From contig NZ_JAFFPK010000044.1 in assembly GCF_017590215.1 (NCBI RefSeq), positions 1 through 60,723 of the forward strand: a stretch of DNA of 60,723 nucleotides, written 5' to 3'. This document shows, piece after piece, positions 37,571 to 46,266 of this stretch (position 1 is the stretch's first letter; each line of letters begins with the position of its first letter). The translations under genes were made by a program, and so were the position numbers. The notes under the pieces were generated by a model. The model was not told the DNA's origin. It searched no databases and saw only the letters and a list, made by a program, of their open reading frames with translations. The DNA is from Clostridium sp. CCUG 7971. Lineage in GTDB: Bacteria > Bacillota > Clostridia > Peptostreptococcales > Peptostreptococcaceae.

Positions 37571-38719
37571 CTAATTCTTCGCTTTTTTAGTATATACATA
37601 ACTACATATTGTAGCTGTCAATGGTGAAACTATTACAAGTCCTATACATCCAACAAAAGTCTGAAGTATTTCTGATGATATAAATCTAGTATTTAATATA
37701 CTTAAAAGTGGCGTTCCTTGTGCCATATATACCATCATAACCCCAATAAAACTACCCATATACGCCAATAATAATGTTGTTGTTTGAGATCCAACTATTG
37801 ATTTACCTATAGTTATCCCCGATAATAATATTTCTTTTTTACTTAATTTAGGGTTTTTATCTACTAACTCATCAATTGATGCTGATATATCTATTGCCAG
37901 ATCTAATATAGCTCCAGAACATGATAAATAAATTCCTGATTGATATATTAATGTTAAATTTAAATCTTGAAATCCTGAATATAATAAAGACTCCGACCAT
38001 TGCATTACTGTACCGTGAATCTTAAATATATTACCAAAGATTATTGCCAAAATACAGGTTACCAAAGATGCAAACACAGACCCAAGTATTGCACAATACG
38101 CCTTTTTAGTAAATCCTCCCACTAAAATTAAAGTTACTGTTGATATTAAGATACCTATAACAAGTGCTAATAAAATTGGATGATAACCTTTAAGTAGCAT
38201 GGGCACAAATAGCTTTAATATACAAATTAATGTGAATGCAAAAGATATTACAGTTCTTATTCCTGTACTTCCTGAAAAAATCACAAGAACAATAACAAAT
38301 AAACTAATTAGAATAACTTCTAAATTTAATCTATAATGGTCAACCATATTTGCAAATACTATATTTCCGTCTTTTGATTTTTCGAGTAATATAAATGCTT
38401 TATCCCCTGCATTAAATATTTTATCAGTTTCAAGTGACCCAGTTAGAAGATTTACTGCTCTTACTTTTTTCCCTTTGAAGTCTCCGCTTAATATTTCTAC
38501 TTCACAAATTTGATCTCCTTGCTTTATTAATCCAGTATCATAAATAGCTGATTCATCCGTGCTTAATACTTGTGCCTTTACACCTTCCGCATTAGTATAA
38601 ATTTGTTTTTCAAATCCTGTTGGTATAAGTAGTAATATACATATTGCGATTATACATATTATAGAAAATATAATATTTTTATTATGTAATATATTATTAT
38701 TTTTTAATAGTTTTATCAT
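37571..38719 (-). CDS. YibE/F-family membrane protein
   Basis: A 382-residue membrane protein of the YibE/F family: one N-terminal helix, a beta-rich extracytoplasmic segment (residues 30-120), then about seven helices (IRTVISFAFTLICILKLFVPML..GAILDLAIDISASIDELV..). Function is unknown in the family. The ATG at 38719 overlaps the phosphatase stop in a TAATG junction, so translation is coupled; the frame's upstream TTG has no ribosome site. Coupling to an alkaline phosphatase suggests a shared export or phosphate role, but this is inference. Confidence 0.85.
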   Translation of the reverse strand: MIKLLKNNNILHNKNIIFSIICIIAICILLLIPTGFEKQIYTNAEGVKAQVLSTDESAIYDTGLIKQGDQICEVEILSGDFKGKKVRAVNLLTGSLETDKIFNAGDKAFILLEKSKDGNIVFANMVDHYRLNLEVILISLFVIVLVIFSGSTGIRTVISFAFTLICILKLFVPMLLKGYHPILLALVIGILISTVTLILVGGFTKKAYCAILGSVFASLVTCILAIIFGNIFKIHGTVMQWSESLLYSGFQDLNLTLIYQSGIYLSCSGAILDLAIDISASIDELVDKNPKLSKKEILLSGITIGKSIVGSQTTTLLLAYMGSFIGVMMVYMAQGTPLLSILNTRFISSEILQTFVGCIGLVIVSPLTATICSYVYTKKAKN

Positions 38720-40254
38720 TATTTTAATCCACAAACCTCTACTAATTTATTGAATATATCTGTATTGTCGTAAGATCCTGAGAATTTATCTGCTCCTGCA
38801 CCCATTGCATATACCGGTACTGGTACACCTGTATGTGAATATGATGTCCATCCTATCCCTGCTTTATTATTTATTATATGAGTTAAAGTTACTGATAGTG
38901 GGTCATATCCACCATATAGAATTTCACTTTCTGTGCTTTTATCTCTTGAATCTTCATCCTTCATACTTTCTTCAAATGCCTTAGTTAATTTTTTGTATTC
39001 ATAATCTGATAAAACTAAATTTACATTTTCTTTTTTCTTAGCATCTTTATCAGTTGATGTTATAAGCCCAAAGTTTTCTTTTATTATAGGTAATAGATCT
39101 TCTAATTTAGCTTTATCTTTAGGTTTTTTTTCTTTATATTTATTAATTAATTCATCAAATTCTACATAAGACATTTTTTGATTTTTTAGTATATCAAAAG
39201 CAGTATCATATCCCGTAGTAGCTTGACCTATTGACATTCCACCTGTTTCATGGTCTCCTGTTACAAGTATAAGAGTTTCTTCTGGATGTTTATTTGCAAA
39301 CTCTATAGCTACATTAACAGCATCACTTAATACTTCTACATCTTTTATATTACTCATAGCATCATTTGCATGCCCTGCCCAATCTATCTTACCTGATTCA
39401 ACCATCATAAAAAAACCATCTTCATTGTCCATTACATCTATTCCCTTTTTTACAAAATCATCTAATTTTAAACTCTCTTCTTTTGCATCTAAGTTATATG
39501 ACATAGCTGATGAATCTTGTAGTTCTGGATTTATAGCATATACTTTTCCTGAATCACTATTTAGAGACATTATTTTATTTTTATCGTTAGTTACTTTATA
39601 ACCATTTTCCTTCATGACTTCAAATATATCTTTTTGATTTCCATCTTCTCCTTTTGGACTTATTAATGATCCCCCTGCAAAATAATCAAAGTCACTATTA
39701 GCCATTTGTGTTGCTATATCATAGTAATCACTTCTTGATGCTACATGAGCATAAAATGCCGCTGGTGTTGCATGATCTAGTGATACACTACTTACTACTC
39801 CTATTTTGTAACCTTCTTTTTTAAGTTTTTCAGTTATACTCTCTGGCTTAGTTTGTTTATCTGCTTTTAATCCAATAACGCCACTATGGGTTTTTATTCC
39901 ACTTGAAATCGCTGTTGCTGTTGATGCTGAATCCGGCGCAAATGAAGTTGCATCTTGGGTCGTAGCACTACCTACCACTGGGAATTTAGTAAACTCCAAT
40001 CTCTCAACCTCAACTTTATTACTATTTTTTATTGTTCCATTATATACTTGTGCTGCATTTACTTGAGTATAAGACATTCCATCACCTATAAATGTAAATA
40101 TATACTTAGGCTTTTTTGAAGTAGCCTGTGTTATTTGTGGTGAGCCATTTTGTACATTTTTACTTTCATCAGTTTTTACTCCACACCCTGTCAATGATGA
40201 ACCTATAAGTAATATTGATAATCCTAATACTGCTAATTTCTTTGGTCTTTTCAT
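38719..40254 (-). CDS. phoA: Alkaline phosphatase lipoprotein
   Basis: A 511-residue PhoA-family phosphomonoesterase. The start has a lipoprotein signal with lipobox LTGC (Cys near residue 24), so it is membrane-anchored outside the cell. TFIGDGMSYTQVNAA binds metal, DSASTATA (near 110) holds the nucleophile serine, and GDHETGG (near 335) supplies metal ligands. It would release phosphate from organic esters. No obvious Pho box was seen upstream. Confidence 0.93.
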   Translation of the reverse strand: MKRPKKLAVLGLSILLIGSSLTGCGVKTDESKNVQNGSPQITQATSKKPKYIFTFIGDGMSYTQVNAAQVYNGTIKNSNKVEVERLEFTKFPVVGSATTQDATSFAPDSASTATAISSGIKTHSGVIGLKADKQTKPESITEKLKKEGYKIGVVSSVSLDHATPAAFYAHVASRSDYYDIATQMANSDFDYFAGGSLISPKGEDGNQKDIFEVMKENGYKVTNDKNKIMSLNSDSGKVYAINPELQDSSAMSYNLDAKEESLKLDDFVKKGIDVMDNEDGFFMMVESGKIDWAGHANDAMSNIKDVEVLSDAVNVAIEFANKHPEETLILVTGDHETGGMSIGQATTGYDTAFDILKNQKMSYVEFDELINKYKEKKPKDKAKLEDLLPIIKENFGLITSTDKDAKKKENVNLVLSDYEYKKLTKAFEESMKDEDSRDKSTESEILYGGYDPLSVTLTHIINNKAGIGWTSYSHTGVPVPVYAMGAGADKFSGSYDNTDIFNKLVEVCGLK

Positions 40255-40387
40255 TATTTTCCCCCTAATTATGTAATTATTAATATAATACCTTTTTCAA
40301 TTATAATTATAGGAATAATATGTTAAATAATTATTATGTTAAGGTTAATACATAGTTAAGTTTGTTAAATATTAACTTTAAAACATG

Positions 40388-40420
40388 AAAAAAGCAAACT
40401 TTATTAAAGTTTGCTTTTTT
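40388..40420 (-). terminator. Terminator after the 36-residue protein gene
   Basis: AAAAAAGCAAACTTTA and its complement, with A/T runs on both strands. It separates the small gene at 40490 from phoA, both on the minus strand. Confidence 0.85.
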
Positions 40421-40489
40421 ATAGATTACGATTTTTAAATAATCTATTTTAGTATTTATCTATATTAAAATAATTATATATTATGCTTA

Positions 40490-40600
40490 TTAATTGTCTG
40501 ATGCTACGTCGTCTAATATATGACTTTCCGATATATATGATAGTAAACTAAGACCATACATAACAAATACTAATGCTGCTGTTATTAGTACAATTGCCAT
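40490..40600 (-). CDS. Small single-helix membrane protein, 36 residues
   Basis: A frame beginning MAIVLITAALVFVMYGLSLL, ending in an acidic tail (ESHILDDVASDN), with a very good AAGGAGGG ribosome site and its own terminator. One N-terminal membrane helix. It is too short for standard gene finders. No family recognised; candidates are a membrane regulator, a small toxin or a subunit of a larger complex. Confidence 0.65.
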   Translation of the reverse strand: MAIVLITAALVFVMYGLSLLSYISESHILDDVASDN

Positions 40601-40882
40601 TTTCTAATCCCTCCTTTTAATAATATTATATCCATCTTATGTGAACTAATTATGAATTTTATTTGAATATTATATATTTTTTCTTATTTTAATGTTAAAT
40701 ATAATATCTTTTTAATTTTATACTATATTTTCAATTTATATACATTATAATCCTATTTTGTATTTCATTGCTAGTTAAGATATTGTAATCTTTTTATTTT
40801 AATTTAAGTTTTTATTTAAAAATAAATTTTCTATTTATTCAAAATTTATATATTATTTTTTTTAAAATTATAGTATAATCAA

Positions 40883-40901
40883 ATTATTACTAGGTAATAA
40901 T
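40883..40901. promoter_or_regulatory. Palindromic operator at the nitronate monooxygenase promoter
   Basis: ATTATTACTAGGTAATAAT is an 8+3+8 perfect inverted repeat, four bases downstream of a TATAAT box (40874-40879), a position where a bound repressor would block initiation. The half-site length fits MarR/TetR-type or FapR-like regulators. The upstream 40601-40870 stretch has no gene that I can support. Confidence 0.5.
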
Positions 40902-40949
40902 ATTAAGTATTATAATCTAGTTCTTGAACATTATACGGAGGTGATTATA

Positions 40950-42005
40950 ATGAAACCATTAATAATCGGTGATTTAGTAGCAAAAGTTCCCGTTATACAA
41001 GGGGGAATGGGTGTTGGTGTATCTAGATCATCTCTAGCAGCAGCTGTAGCTAAAGCTGGAGGAATAGGTGTGATCTCTGGTGCTCAAGTAGGTTATGACG
41101 AAGATGATTTCGAGAAAAATACATTAAATGCAAATTTAAGAGCTTTAAAAAAACATATAATTAAAGCAAAAGAAAGCTGCCTAGATGGAATTATAGGTGT
41201 GAATCTTATGGTAGCTATGAATAATTATGAAGAACATGTAAAACAAGCTATAGAAGCTGGAGTAGATCTTATAATATCTGGTGCGGGGCTTCCAACTAAA
41301 CTTCCTTCATTTGTAAAAAATAGTAAAGTTAAAATAGCTCCAATAGTTTCTACTTCTAAAGCTGCTAGTGTTATTTTAAAGATGTGGGATAGAAAAGAAA
41401 AAACTACTGCTGATTTAATTGTAGTTGAAGGACCTAAAGCAGGTGGACATCTTGGATACACTAAATCTGAACTAGAATCTATTAGTGTTGATGATTATGA
41501 TAAAGAATTTGAAGAAATACTTAAAGTAGCTAAAACTTATGGTGAGAAATATAACAAAGAAATACCTGTAGTTGCTGCAGGTGGAATTTATACTGGAGAT
41601 GATGTAGCTAAATATATAAATCTTGGTGCTAGTGGTGTCCAAGTAGGAACTAGATTTGTTACTACTTATGAATGTGATGCTCACGAAAACTTTAAAAATA
41701 CATATATAAACTCATCGAAAGATGATATAAATATCGTAACAAGTCCAGTTGGTATGCCTGGTCGAGCTATAACAAACAAATTTATAGAAACAGTTTCTGT
41801 AAATCGTCCAAAAATAACAAAATGCTATGATTGTTTAATTCCTTGTAATCCAAAAAATACACCTTATTGTATATCGCAAGCTCTTATAAATGCTGTTAAA
41901 GGTGATATTGATAATTCTCTACTATTCTGTGGAGAAAATGCTTATAGAGCTGACAGATTGTATTCTGTCGATGAAGTTATAAAGGAATTAACATGTAAAT
42001 TATAG
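40950..42005 (+). CDS. Nitronate monooxygenase family flavoprotein
   Basis: A 351-residue FMN-dependent TIM-barrel enzyme of the nitronate monooxygenase / 2-nitropropane dioxygenase family. It has VPVIQGGMGVGVSRSSLAAAVAKAGG, VEGPKAGGHLG (active-site His) and VAAGGIYTGDDVAKYINLGASGVQVGTRF (FMN phosphate site). The C-terminus carries a cysteine group (CYDCLIPCNPKNTPYC) seen in clostridial members. FabK enoyl reductase is a related alternative, but there are no fatty-acid genes nearby. ATG at 40950 follows GGAGGTG. Confidence 0.88.
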   Translation: MKPLIIGDLVAKVPVIQGGMGVGVSRSSLAAAVAKAGGIGVISGAQVGYDEDDFEKNTLNANLRALKKHIIKAKESCLDGIIGVNLMVAMNNYEEHVKQAIEAGVDLIISGAGLPTKLPSFVKNSKVKIAPIVSTSKAASVILKMWDRKEKTTADLIVVEGPKAGGHLGYTKSELESISVDDYDKEFEEILKVAKTYGEKYNKEIPVVAAGGIYTGDDVAKYINLGASGVQVGTRFVTTYECDAHENFKNTYINSSKDDINIVTSPVGMPGRAITNKFIETVSVNRPKITKCYDCLIPCNPKNTPYCISQALINAVKGDIDNSLLFCGENAYRADRLYSVDEVIKELTCKL

Positions 42006-42096
42006 ATATATTAATTTTAGCTTTAATATTTAGACCTTAATTTTTGCAATACTCCTATCCTAAGGTCCTATATAGTTTATTTAAAAGCTAAAAATA

Positions 42097-42131
42097 AAAA
42101 AAGGAATACTTAAAATAAGTATTCCTTTTTC
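42097..42131. terminator. Bidirectional terminator
   Basis: AAAAGGAATACTTA and its complement with A/T runs, between the convergent monooxygenase and aldo-keto reductase genes. Confidence 0.85.
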
Positions 42132-42145
42132 TATATTAACTATAT

Positions 42146-43279
42146 TTATGACTTAAATACATTTTCAACTTCTTTAAGTACTTCTCTTATTTTTATATGT
42201 TGAGGACATTTTGCTTCACATTTTCCACACTCTACGCACCTAGATGCATCATTTCCTTCTTTTACTAATATATTATTATATATTTCTTTAGATACAGAAA
42301 CATTGTCAAACATAGATGCATTGTTTAAAAGCTCAAAGCAGTTCGGTATGCTAACATTTACTGGGCAAGGAATACAATACTTACATCCAGTACAATTTAC
42401 CTTTATTTTTGATTTAAATTCATCTCTTAATTTATCTAAAGTTTCTTTTTCCTCTGGTGTCATTGAGTTTTCAATACCTTGAGTATCTGCTATTTTTAAA
42501 TTATCAATTACTTGTTCCATTGTTGACATACCACTAAGAACTACTCCTATATCTTCTTTGTTGTATAAGAATTTAAATGCCCACTCTGCCGGTGTTTTTT
42601 TAACCTTTGAATTTTCTATTATATCTTCTATTCCTTTTGAAAGGTTGTTTACTAATGCTCCTCCACGAAGAGGCTCCATTATTACAACACCTAAGTTTTT
42701 ACTAGCTGCATATAATAATCCTTCTGTTCCAGCTTGGTAATCTTCATCTATATAGTTATATTGTATTTGAGTGAAATCCCAATCATAATCATCAACTATT
42801 TCTTTATATAAACCTATCGTATCATGAAATGAAAAGCCTATATGTTTTACTAACTTTTCTTTTTTTATCTTATCTAAAAACTCAAATAGCCCATATCCTT
42901 TAATTGTTTCGTAAGTTTCAACATTTAAATTATGAACTAGGTAAAAATCAATATATGAAGTTTGAAGTCTTTCTAACTGATCATTTAAATATTTATCCAT
43001 ATCTTCTCTACTCTTTACAAGCCATGTAGGAAGCTTAGTTGCAAGTTTAACTTTTTCTCTGTATCCTTCGCTTAAAGCACGACCTACAAATGCTTCACTT
43101 TCTCCATCATGATATATATACGCTGTATCTATATAGTTTACCCCATTATCTACAGCATGCCTTACCATTTTAGTAGCTTCTTTTTCATCTATTTTCCCCT
43201 CTATTTGTGGAAATCTCATACATCCAAATCCAAGTATGGAAACTTCTTCATTAGTCTTACCTAATTTTCTATATCTCAT
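42146..43279 (-). CDS. Aldo/keto reductase with C-terminal 4Fe-4S domain
   Basis: A 377-residue protein. The N-terminal 280 residues are an NAD(P)H aldo-keto reductase barrel (DTAYIYHDGESE, KLATKLPTW, HIGFSFH). The C-terminal 90 residues carry CTGCKYCIPCPVNVSIP and CVECGKCEAKCPQHI, so it can exchange electrons through iron-sulfur clusters. This fused form is common in anaerobes; substrate unknown. ATG at 43279 follows GGGGGAG. Confidence 0.9.
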   Translation of the reverse strand: MRYRKLGKTNEEVSILGFGCMRFPQIEGKIDEKEATKMVRHAVDNGVNYIDTAYIYHDGESEAFVGRALSEGYREKVKLATKLPTWLVKSREDMDKYLNDQLERLQTSYIDFYLVHNLNVETYETIKGYGLFEFLDKIKKEKLVKHIGFSFHDTIGLYKEIVDDYDWDFTQIQYNYIDEDYQAGTEGLLYAASKNLGVVIMEPLRGGALVNNLSKGIEDIIENSKVKKTPAEWAFKFLYNKEDIGVVLSGMSTMEQVIDNLKIADTQGIENSMTPEEKETLDKLRDEFKSKIKVNCTGCKYCIPCPVNVSIPNCFELLNNASMFDNVSVSKEIYNNILVKEGNDASRCVECGKCEAKCPQHIKIREVLKEVENVFKS

Positions 43280-43632
43280 ATTCTTCTCCCCCAAGATTAT
43301 TTATTCCTTAATTATATAATACTATATTTTTTAAATATATTTAAACTATTCTGTAAAAATGATAAATATAATAGAATACTATTTCTAAAATTAATAATAA
43401 TATTAATTTATTTATGGTTTAATCCAAGATAATATTTGATTTCCAAAACTTTTACTAAAAAATCTATAGAAATAATACTTTTGCTTTAGATAATGTTTTT
43501 ATATATAATTCTATTTATTAATAAAATCTCTTATAATATTTATCTAATTTATTAAAATAATAAAAAAATGGGTTAATAGCTTAATAAATAAGGTATTAAT
43601 TTTAAAAAAATGCAATAACTATATATCAGATA
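43280..43632. other. Gene-free AT-rich stretch upstream of the corA promoter
   Basis: No reading frame with a ribosome site, repeat or hairpin worth naming was found in these 353 bases. It probably contains only the promoter of the aldo-keto reductase gene. Confidence 0.5.
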
Positions 43633-43661
43633 TTGATTTATATCCAAGGAAAGGGTATTAT
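43633..43661 (+). promoter_or_regulatory. Promoter of the corA leader transcript
   Basis: TTGATT, a 17-base spacer and TATTAT. Initiation would fall near 43668, exactly at the GGGCC hairpin, leaving a leader of about 215 bases before corA. Confidence 0.6.
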
Positions 43662-43668
43662 GTTTAAA

Positions 43669-43689
43669 GGGCCTAAAAACATTAGGCCT
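43669..43689 (+). other. 5'-end hairpin of the corA leader
   Basis: GGCCTAA and TTAGGCC with a 5-base loop lie at the predicted RNA 5' end. There is no T run. It may stabilise the transcript. Confidence 0.5.
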
Positions 43690-43728
43690 AAAAACTTGCT
43701 AATAAAAATTATAGGAGAGTGATGGAAA

Positions 43729-43785
43729 ATGGACTTTAGTCCCTGGCGGCTAATAAGTTTAAAACATCACTTATTATTATCTTAA
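43729..43785 (+). CDS. Putative corA leader peptide, 18 residues
   Basis: A short frame MDFSPWRLISLKHHLLLS lies inside the corA leader with GGAG 11 bases upstream; an alternative ATG at 43722 gives only MENGL. The last seven codons form the first arm of the large hairpin 43765-43849, so a translating ribosome would open it. This is the layout of leader-peptide control, known in principle from the enterobacterial Mg2+ transporter genes mgtA and corA, but the sequence is unrelated to any I know. Confidence 0.4.
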   Translation: MDFSPWRLISLKHHLLLS

Positions 43786-43849
43786 ATCAAACTAATTTCT
43801 TTATTTCAATTATATAAATTAGTTATTTAATGAATAATATTAAGTGATG
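43765..43849 (+). promoter_or_regulatory. Large hairpin in the corA leader
   Basis: Two arms of 34 bases (beginning CATCACTTATTATTA and ending AATATTAAGTGATG) pair imperfectly across a 17-base loop. No T run follows, so it is not a simple terminator. It ends about 20 bases before the corA ribosome site and overlaps the end of the leader ORF. Confidence 0.6.
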
Positions 43850-43884
43850 AGATTTATATAAAATTGAATAAAGGATGTGTTGCC

Positions 43885-44820
43885 ATGATAAGATATTATA
43901 AGACTATTGAAAATAAATTGGAAAAGCTTAGTTCTTTTGAAAATGGCTGTTGGATAAATCTTGTTGAACCAAACCAAAGTGAGATCAATGAAATTGCTAC
44001 TTTATTAGATATTGATATAGAAAGCATTAAATCAGCATTAGATGAAGAGGAACGTTCCAGAATAGATATTGAGGACAATCATACTCTTATACTTATAGAT
44101 ATTCCAGTAGATGAAAGTGATGAAAAATCATCTCACTACTCTACTATACCTCTTGGTATTATAATAGTTAACGAATCGATCTTAACAGTTTGTACTGCAC
44201 AAACTAAGATTTTAAATGACTTTATAGTAGGTCATGTTAAAGATTTCTTTACTTTTAAGAAAACTCGTTTCATACTTCAAATTCTTCACAAAAATGCTAC
44301 TTATTATCTTCATTACTTAAGAAGAATAAATAGAATGACAACGGTGATAGAAAAAGAAATTTATAAGTCGATGAAAAATAAAGAACTTATTCAACTTTTA
44401 GAACTTGAAAAATCATTAGTATACTTTTCTACTTCTTTAAAGGCAAATGAACTAGTTTTAAATAAAATGGTTCGTACCCCTAGTATAAAAAAATATTCTG
44501 ATGATGAAGATTTACTTGAAGATGTTATCGTTGAAAATAAGCAGGCCTTAGAGATGGCTACAATATATGGCGATATACTAAGTAGAATTATGGATGCTTT
44601 TAGTGCAATTATAAGTAATAATCAAAATAATGTAATGCAGTTTTTAACTTCTGTTACACTAATCTTTTCTATCCCAACTATCGTATCAGGATTTTTCGGT
44701 ATGAATGTTGGAGGTATACCTTATGGAAATGACCCAAATGGATTTTGGATTGTAATGCTTATTACTACGCTAATTGCCTTAGTAATTACATTTTTAATGT
44801 CTAGAAACAAGTTATTATAA
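43885..44820 (+). CDS. corA: CorA-family Mg2+/divalent cation transporter
   Basis: A 311-residue CorA homologue: a soluble, charged alpha/beta and coiled-coil funnel (1-250) and two C-terminal membrane helices, the first ending in the selectivity motif GMN (FFGMNVGG, near 270). It forms a pentameric channel for Mg2+ or other divalent ions. ATG at 43885 follows AAAGGATG. The long structured leader implies post-transcriptional control, and the neighbours are likewise cation transporters with a metal riboswitch. Confidence 0.93.
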   Translation: MIRYYKTIENKLEKLSSFENGCWINLVEPNQSEINEIATLLDIDIESIKSALDEEERSRIDIEDNHTLILIDIPVDESDEKSSHYSTIPLGIIIVNESILTVCTAQTKILNDFIVGHVKDFFTFKKTRFILQILHKNATYYLHYLRRINRMTTVIEKEIYKSMKNKELIQLLELEKSLVYFSTSLKANELVLNKMVRTPSIKKYSDDEDLLEDVIVENKQALEMATIYGDILSRIMDAFSAIISNNQNNVMQFLTSVTLIFSIPTIVSGFFGMNVGGIPYGNDPNGFWIVMLITTLIALVITFLMSRNKLL

Positions 44821-44845
44821 ATATTTTATTATTTTTATATATTAG

Positions 44846-44874
44846 TTGCAATTTTTTCCATTTTGAAATATAAT
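44846..44874 (+). promoter_or_regulatory. Promoter of the riboswitch-antiporter transcript
   Basis: TTGCAA, a 17-base spacer and TATAAT. Initiation near 44881 places the whole riboswitch in the leader. Confidence 0.7.
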
Positions 44875-44894
44875 AATTAATATAAATTTATATT

Positions 44895-45037
44895 TTTCCC
44901 TGAAGGGGAGTAGCTTACACAAAAGTGTGTAATCAATCGTCATTTCAGTGTATAACACTCGGTTGATTAACAAGTTAATTTACTTGATAGCAAGACCTTC
45001 AAAACAAATGTTTAATATTTGTTTTGAAGGTTTTTTT
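44895..45037 (+). promoter_or_regulatory. yybP-ykoY (Mn2+) riboswitch with terminator
   Basis: The leader has the conserved blocks of the yybP-ykoY aptamer: AAGGGGAGTAGC at the start, ATCGTCATTTC in the middle and GCAAGACCTT at the 3' side. The last block leads into ACCTTCAAAACAAAT, which pairs with ATTTGTTTTGAAGGT ahead of seven T residues (44995-45037). That is an on/off expression platform in which metal binding should hold off termination. The class senses Mn2+ and often controls cation exporters, as here. Confidence 0.9.
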
Positions 45038-45063
45038 AATTTTAATTTTCGGAGGTATGATTT

Positions 45064-46062
45064 ATGAACTATATTTTTTTAATTGTTGGTTTTATATTGC
45101 TTGTGAAAGGTGCTGATATTTTTGTTGATGGTTCTTCAAGTATTGCAAAGATATTAAAAATTCCGCCTATTATTATAGGGCTTACTATCGTTGCTTTTGG
45201 TACTAGTGCTCCTGAAGCTGCAGTTAGCATTACCGCATCAATAAATGGTCAAAATGGTATGGCTATTGGGAATGTAATCGGATCAAATATTTTTAACTTA
45301 TTAATGGTAGTAGGAGCTTCTGGATTTATTAGTACTTTATTAGTTGAAAAATCTATTTTATCTAGAGAACTTCCATTTGTTCTAATTACATCTATATTAT
45401 TAATTGTTTTATCTGCTGATATATTTATTTCAGGTTCATCTTCTTATACACTTAGCCGTATGGATGGTGCAATATTATTAATTCTATTTGCTGGATTTGT
45501 ATATTATTTAGTATCTTCTGCTCTTAAATCTAGAAATTCATCTTTAAATGATGATGAAACCTCTTTAGATATTGAAGTTATAGATAGAGACATTATTGTA
45601 CAACAAAAATCTTCTCCTATGTCAAAGTCTATATTTTTATCTGTCGTTGGAATATTAGCTATAATATTAGGTGGTAAAATAGTTGTTGACTGTGCATCAA
45701 ATATAGCATCTAGCTTTGGTATTAGTGACCAACTAATCGGTCTTACAGTAGTTGCTATAGGTACATCTCTTCCTGAATTTGTTACATCCATTGTTGCTGC
45801 TACAAAGGGAGAAAGTGATTTAGCTTTAGGTAATGTTATAGGTTCTAATATATTTAATATATTATTTGTACTTGGTATATCAGCACTTATATCTCCAATG
45901 ATTATTGACCCTAAGTTATTTATAGACGGAGCAATTATGATTATAGCTACAATAATAACCTTCCTCTTTGCTTATAGAAAAAATAATGTAAATAAATATG
46001 AAAGTTTAACATTAATGATATTATATGTTGCTTATATGGCTTATTTAATTATGACAGCATAA
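45064..46062 (+). CDS. CaxA/YrbG-type Na+/Ca2+ (cation) antiporter, copy 1
   Basis: A 332-residue member of the Ca2+:cation antiporter superfamily with two inverted halves, each with a signature loop: IVAFGTSAPEAAVSITAS..GNVIGSNIFNLL in the first and VVAIGTSLPEFVTSIVAATKGESDLALGNVIGSNIFN in the second. Ten membrane helices are likely. It exports Ca2+ or, given the Mn2+ riboswitch, perhaps Mn2+. CGGAGG precedes the ATG. A paralogue follows 200 bases downstream. Confidence 0.93.
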   Translation: MNYIFLIVGFILLVKGADIFVDGSSSIAKILKIPPIIIGLTIVAFGTSAPEAAVSITASINGQNGMAIGNVIGSNIFNLLMVVGASGFISTLLVEKSILSRELPFVLITSILLIVLSADIFISGSSSYTLSRMDGAILLILFAGFVYYLVSSALKSRNSSLNDDETSLDIEVIDRDIIVQQKSSPMSKSIFLSVVGILAIILGGKIVVDCASNIASSFGISDQLIGLTVVAIGTSLPEFVTSIVAATKGESDLALGNVIGSNIFNILFVLGISALISPMIIDPKLFIDGAIMIIATIITFLFAYRKNNVNKYESLTLMILYVAYMAYLIMTA

Positions 46063-46138
46063 GATTTTATATTGATTTTTTAGGCAATTTAATATAAAAT
46101 CAAATTATAAATTTATTTTCATTAATAAATTACACTAT

Positions 46139-46214
46139 GATGGTAATTAGCAAGTTTATACTTGATGGAATACCTTCAAATCAGATATTTCACATCTGTT
46201 TTGGAGGTTTTTTT
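46139..46214 (+). promoter_or_regulatory. Decayed yybP-ykoY riboswitch (3' half and terminator only)
   Basis: Before the second antiporter gene, TTAGCAAGTTTATACTTGAT then ACCTTCAAATCAGAT and ATCTGTTTTGGAGGT plus T7 aligns with the 3' half and terminator of the intact riboswitch upstream of copy 1. The GGGGAGTAGC and GTCATTTC blocks that form the metal site are missing. So copy 2 kept a terminator but lost the metal sensor. Confidence 0.75.
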
Positions 46215-46266
46215 ATGGTACTATTCATTTTAGCTTATAACATAATTGTTTTTGGGGGTATTATTT

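Noticed and set aside
43633-43860. M-box (Mg2+) riboswitch upstream of corA
   Set aside because: The characteristic M-box conserved blocks are absent; the leader holds a different hairpin set and a short frame.
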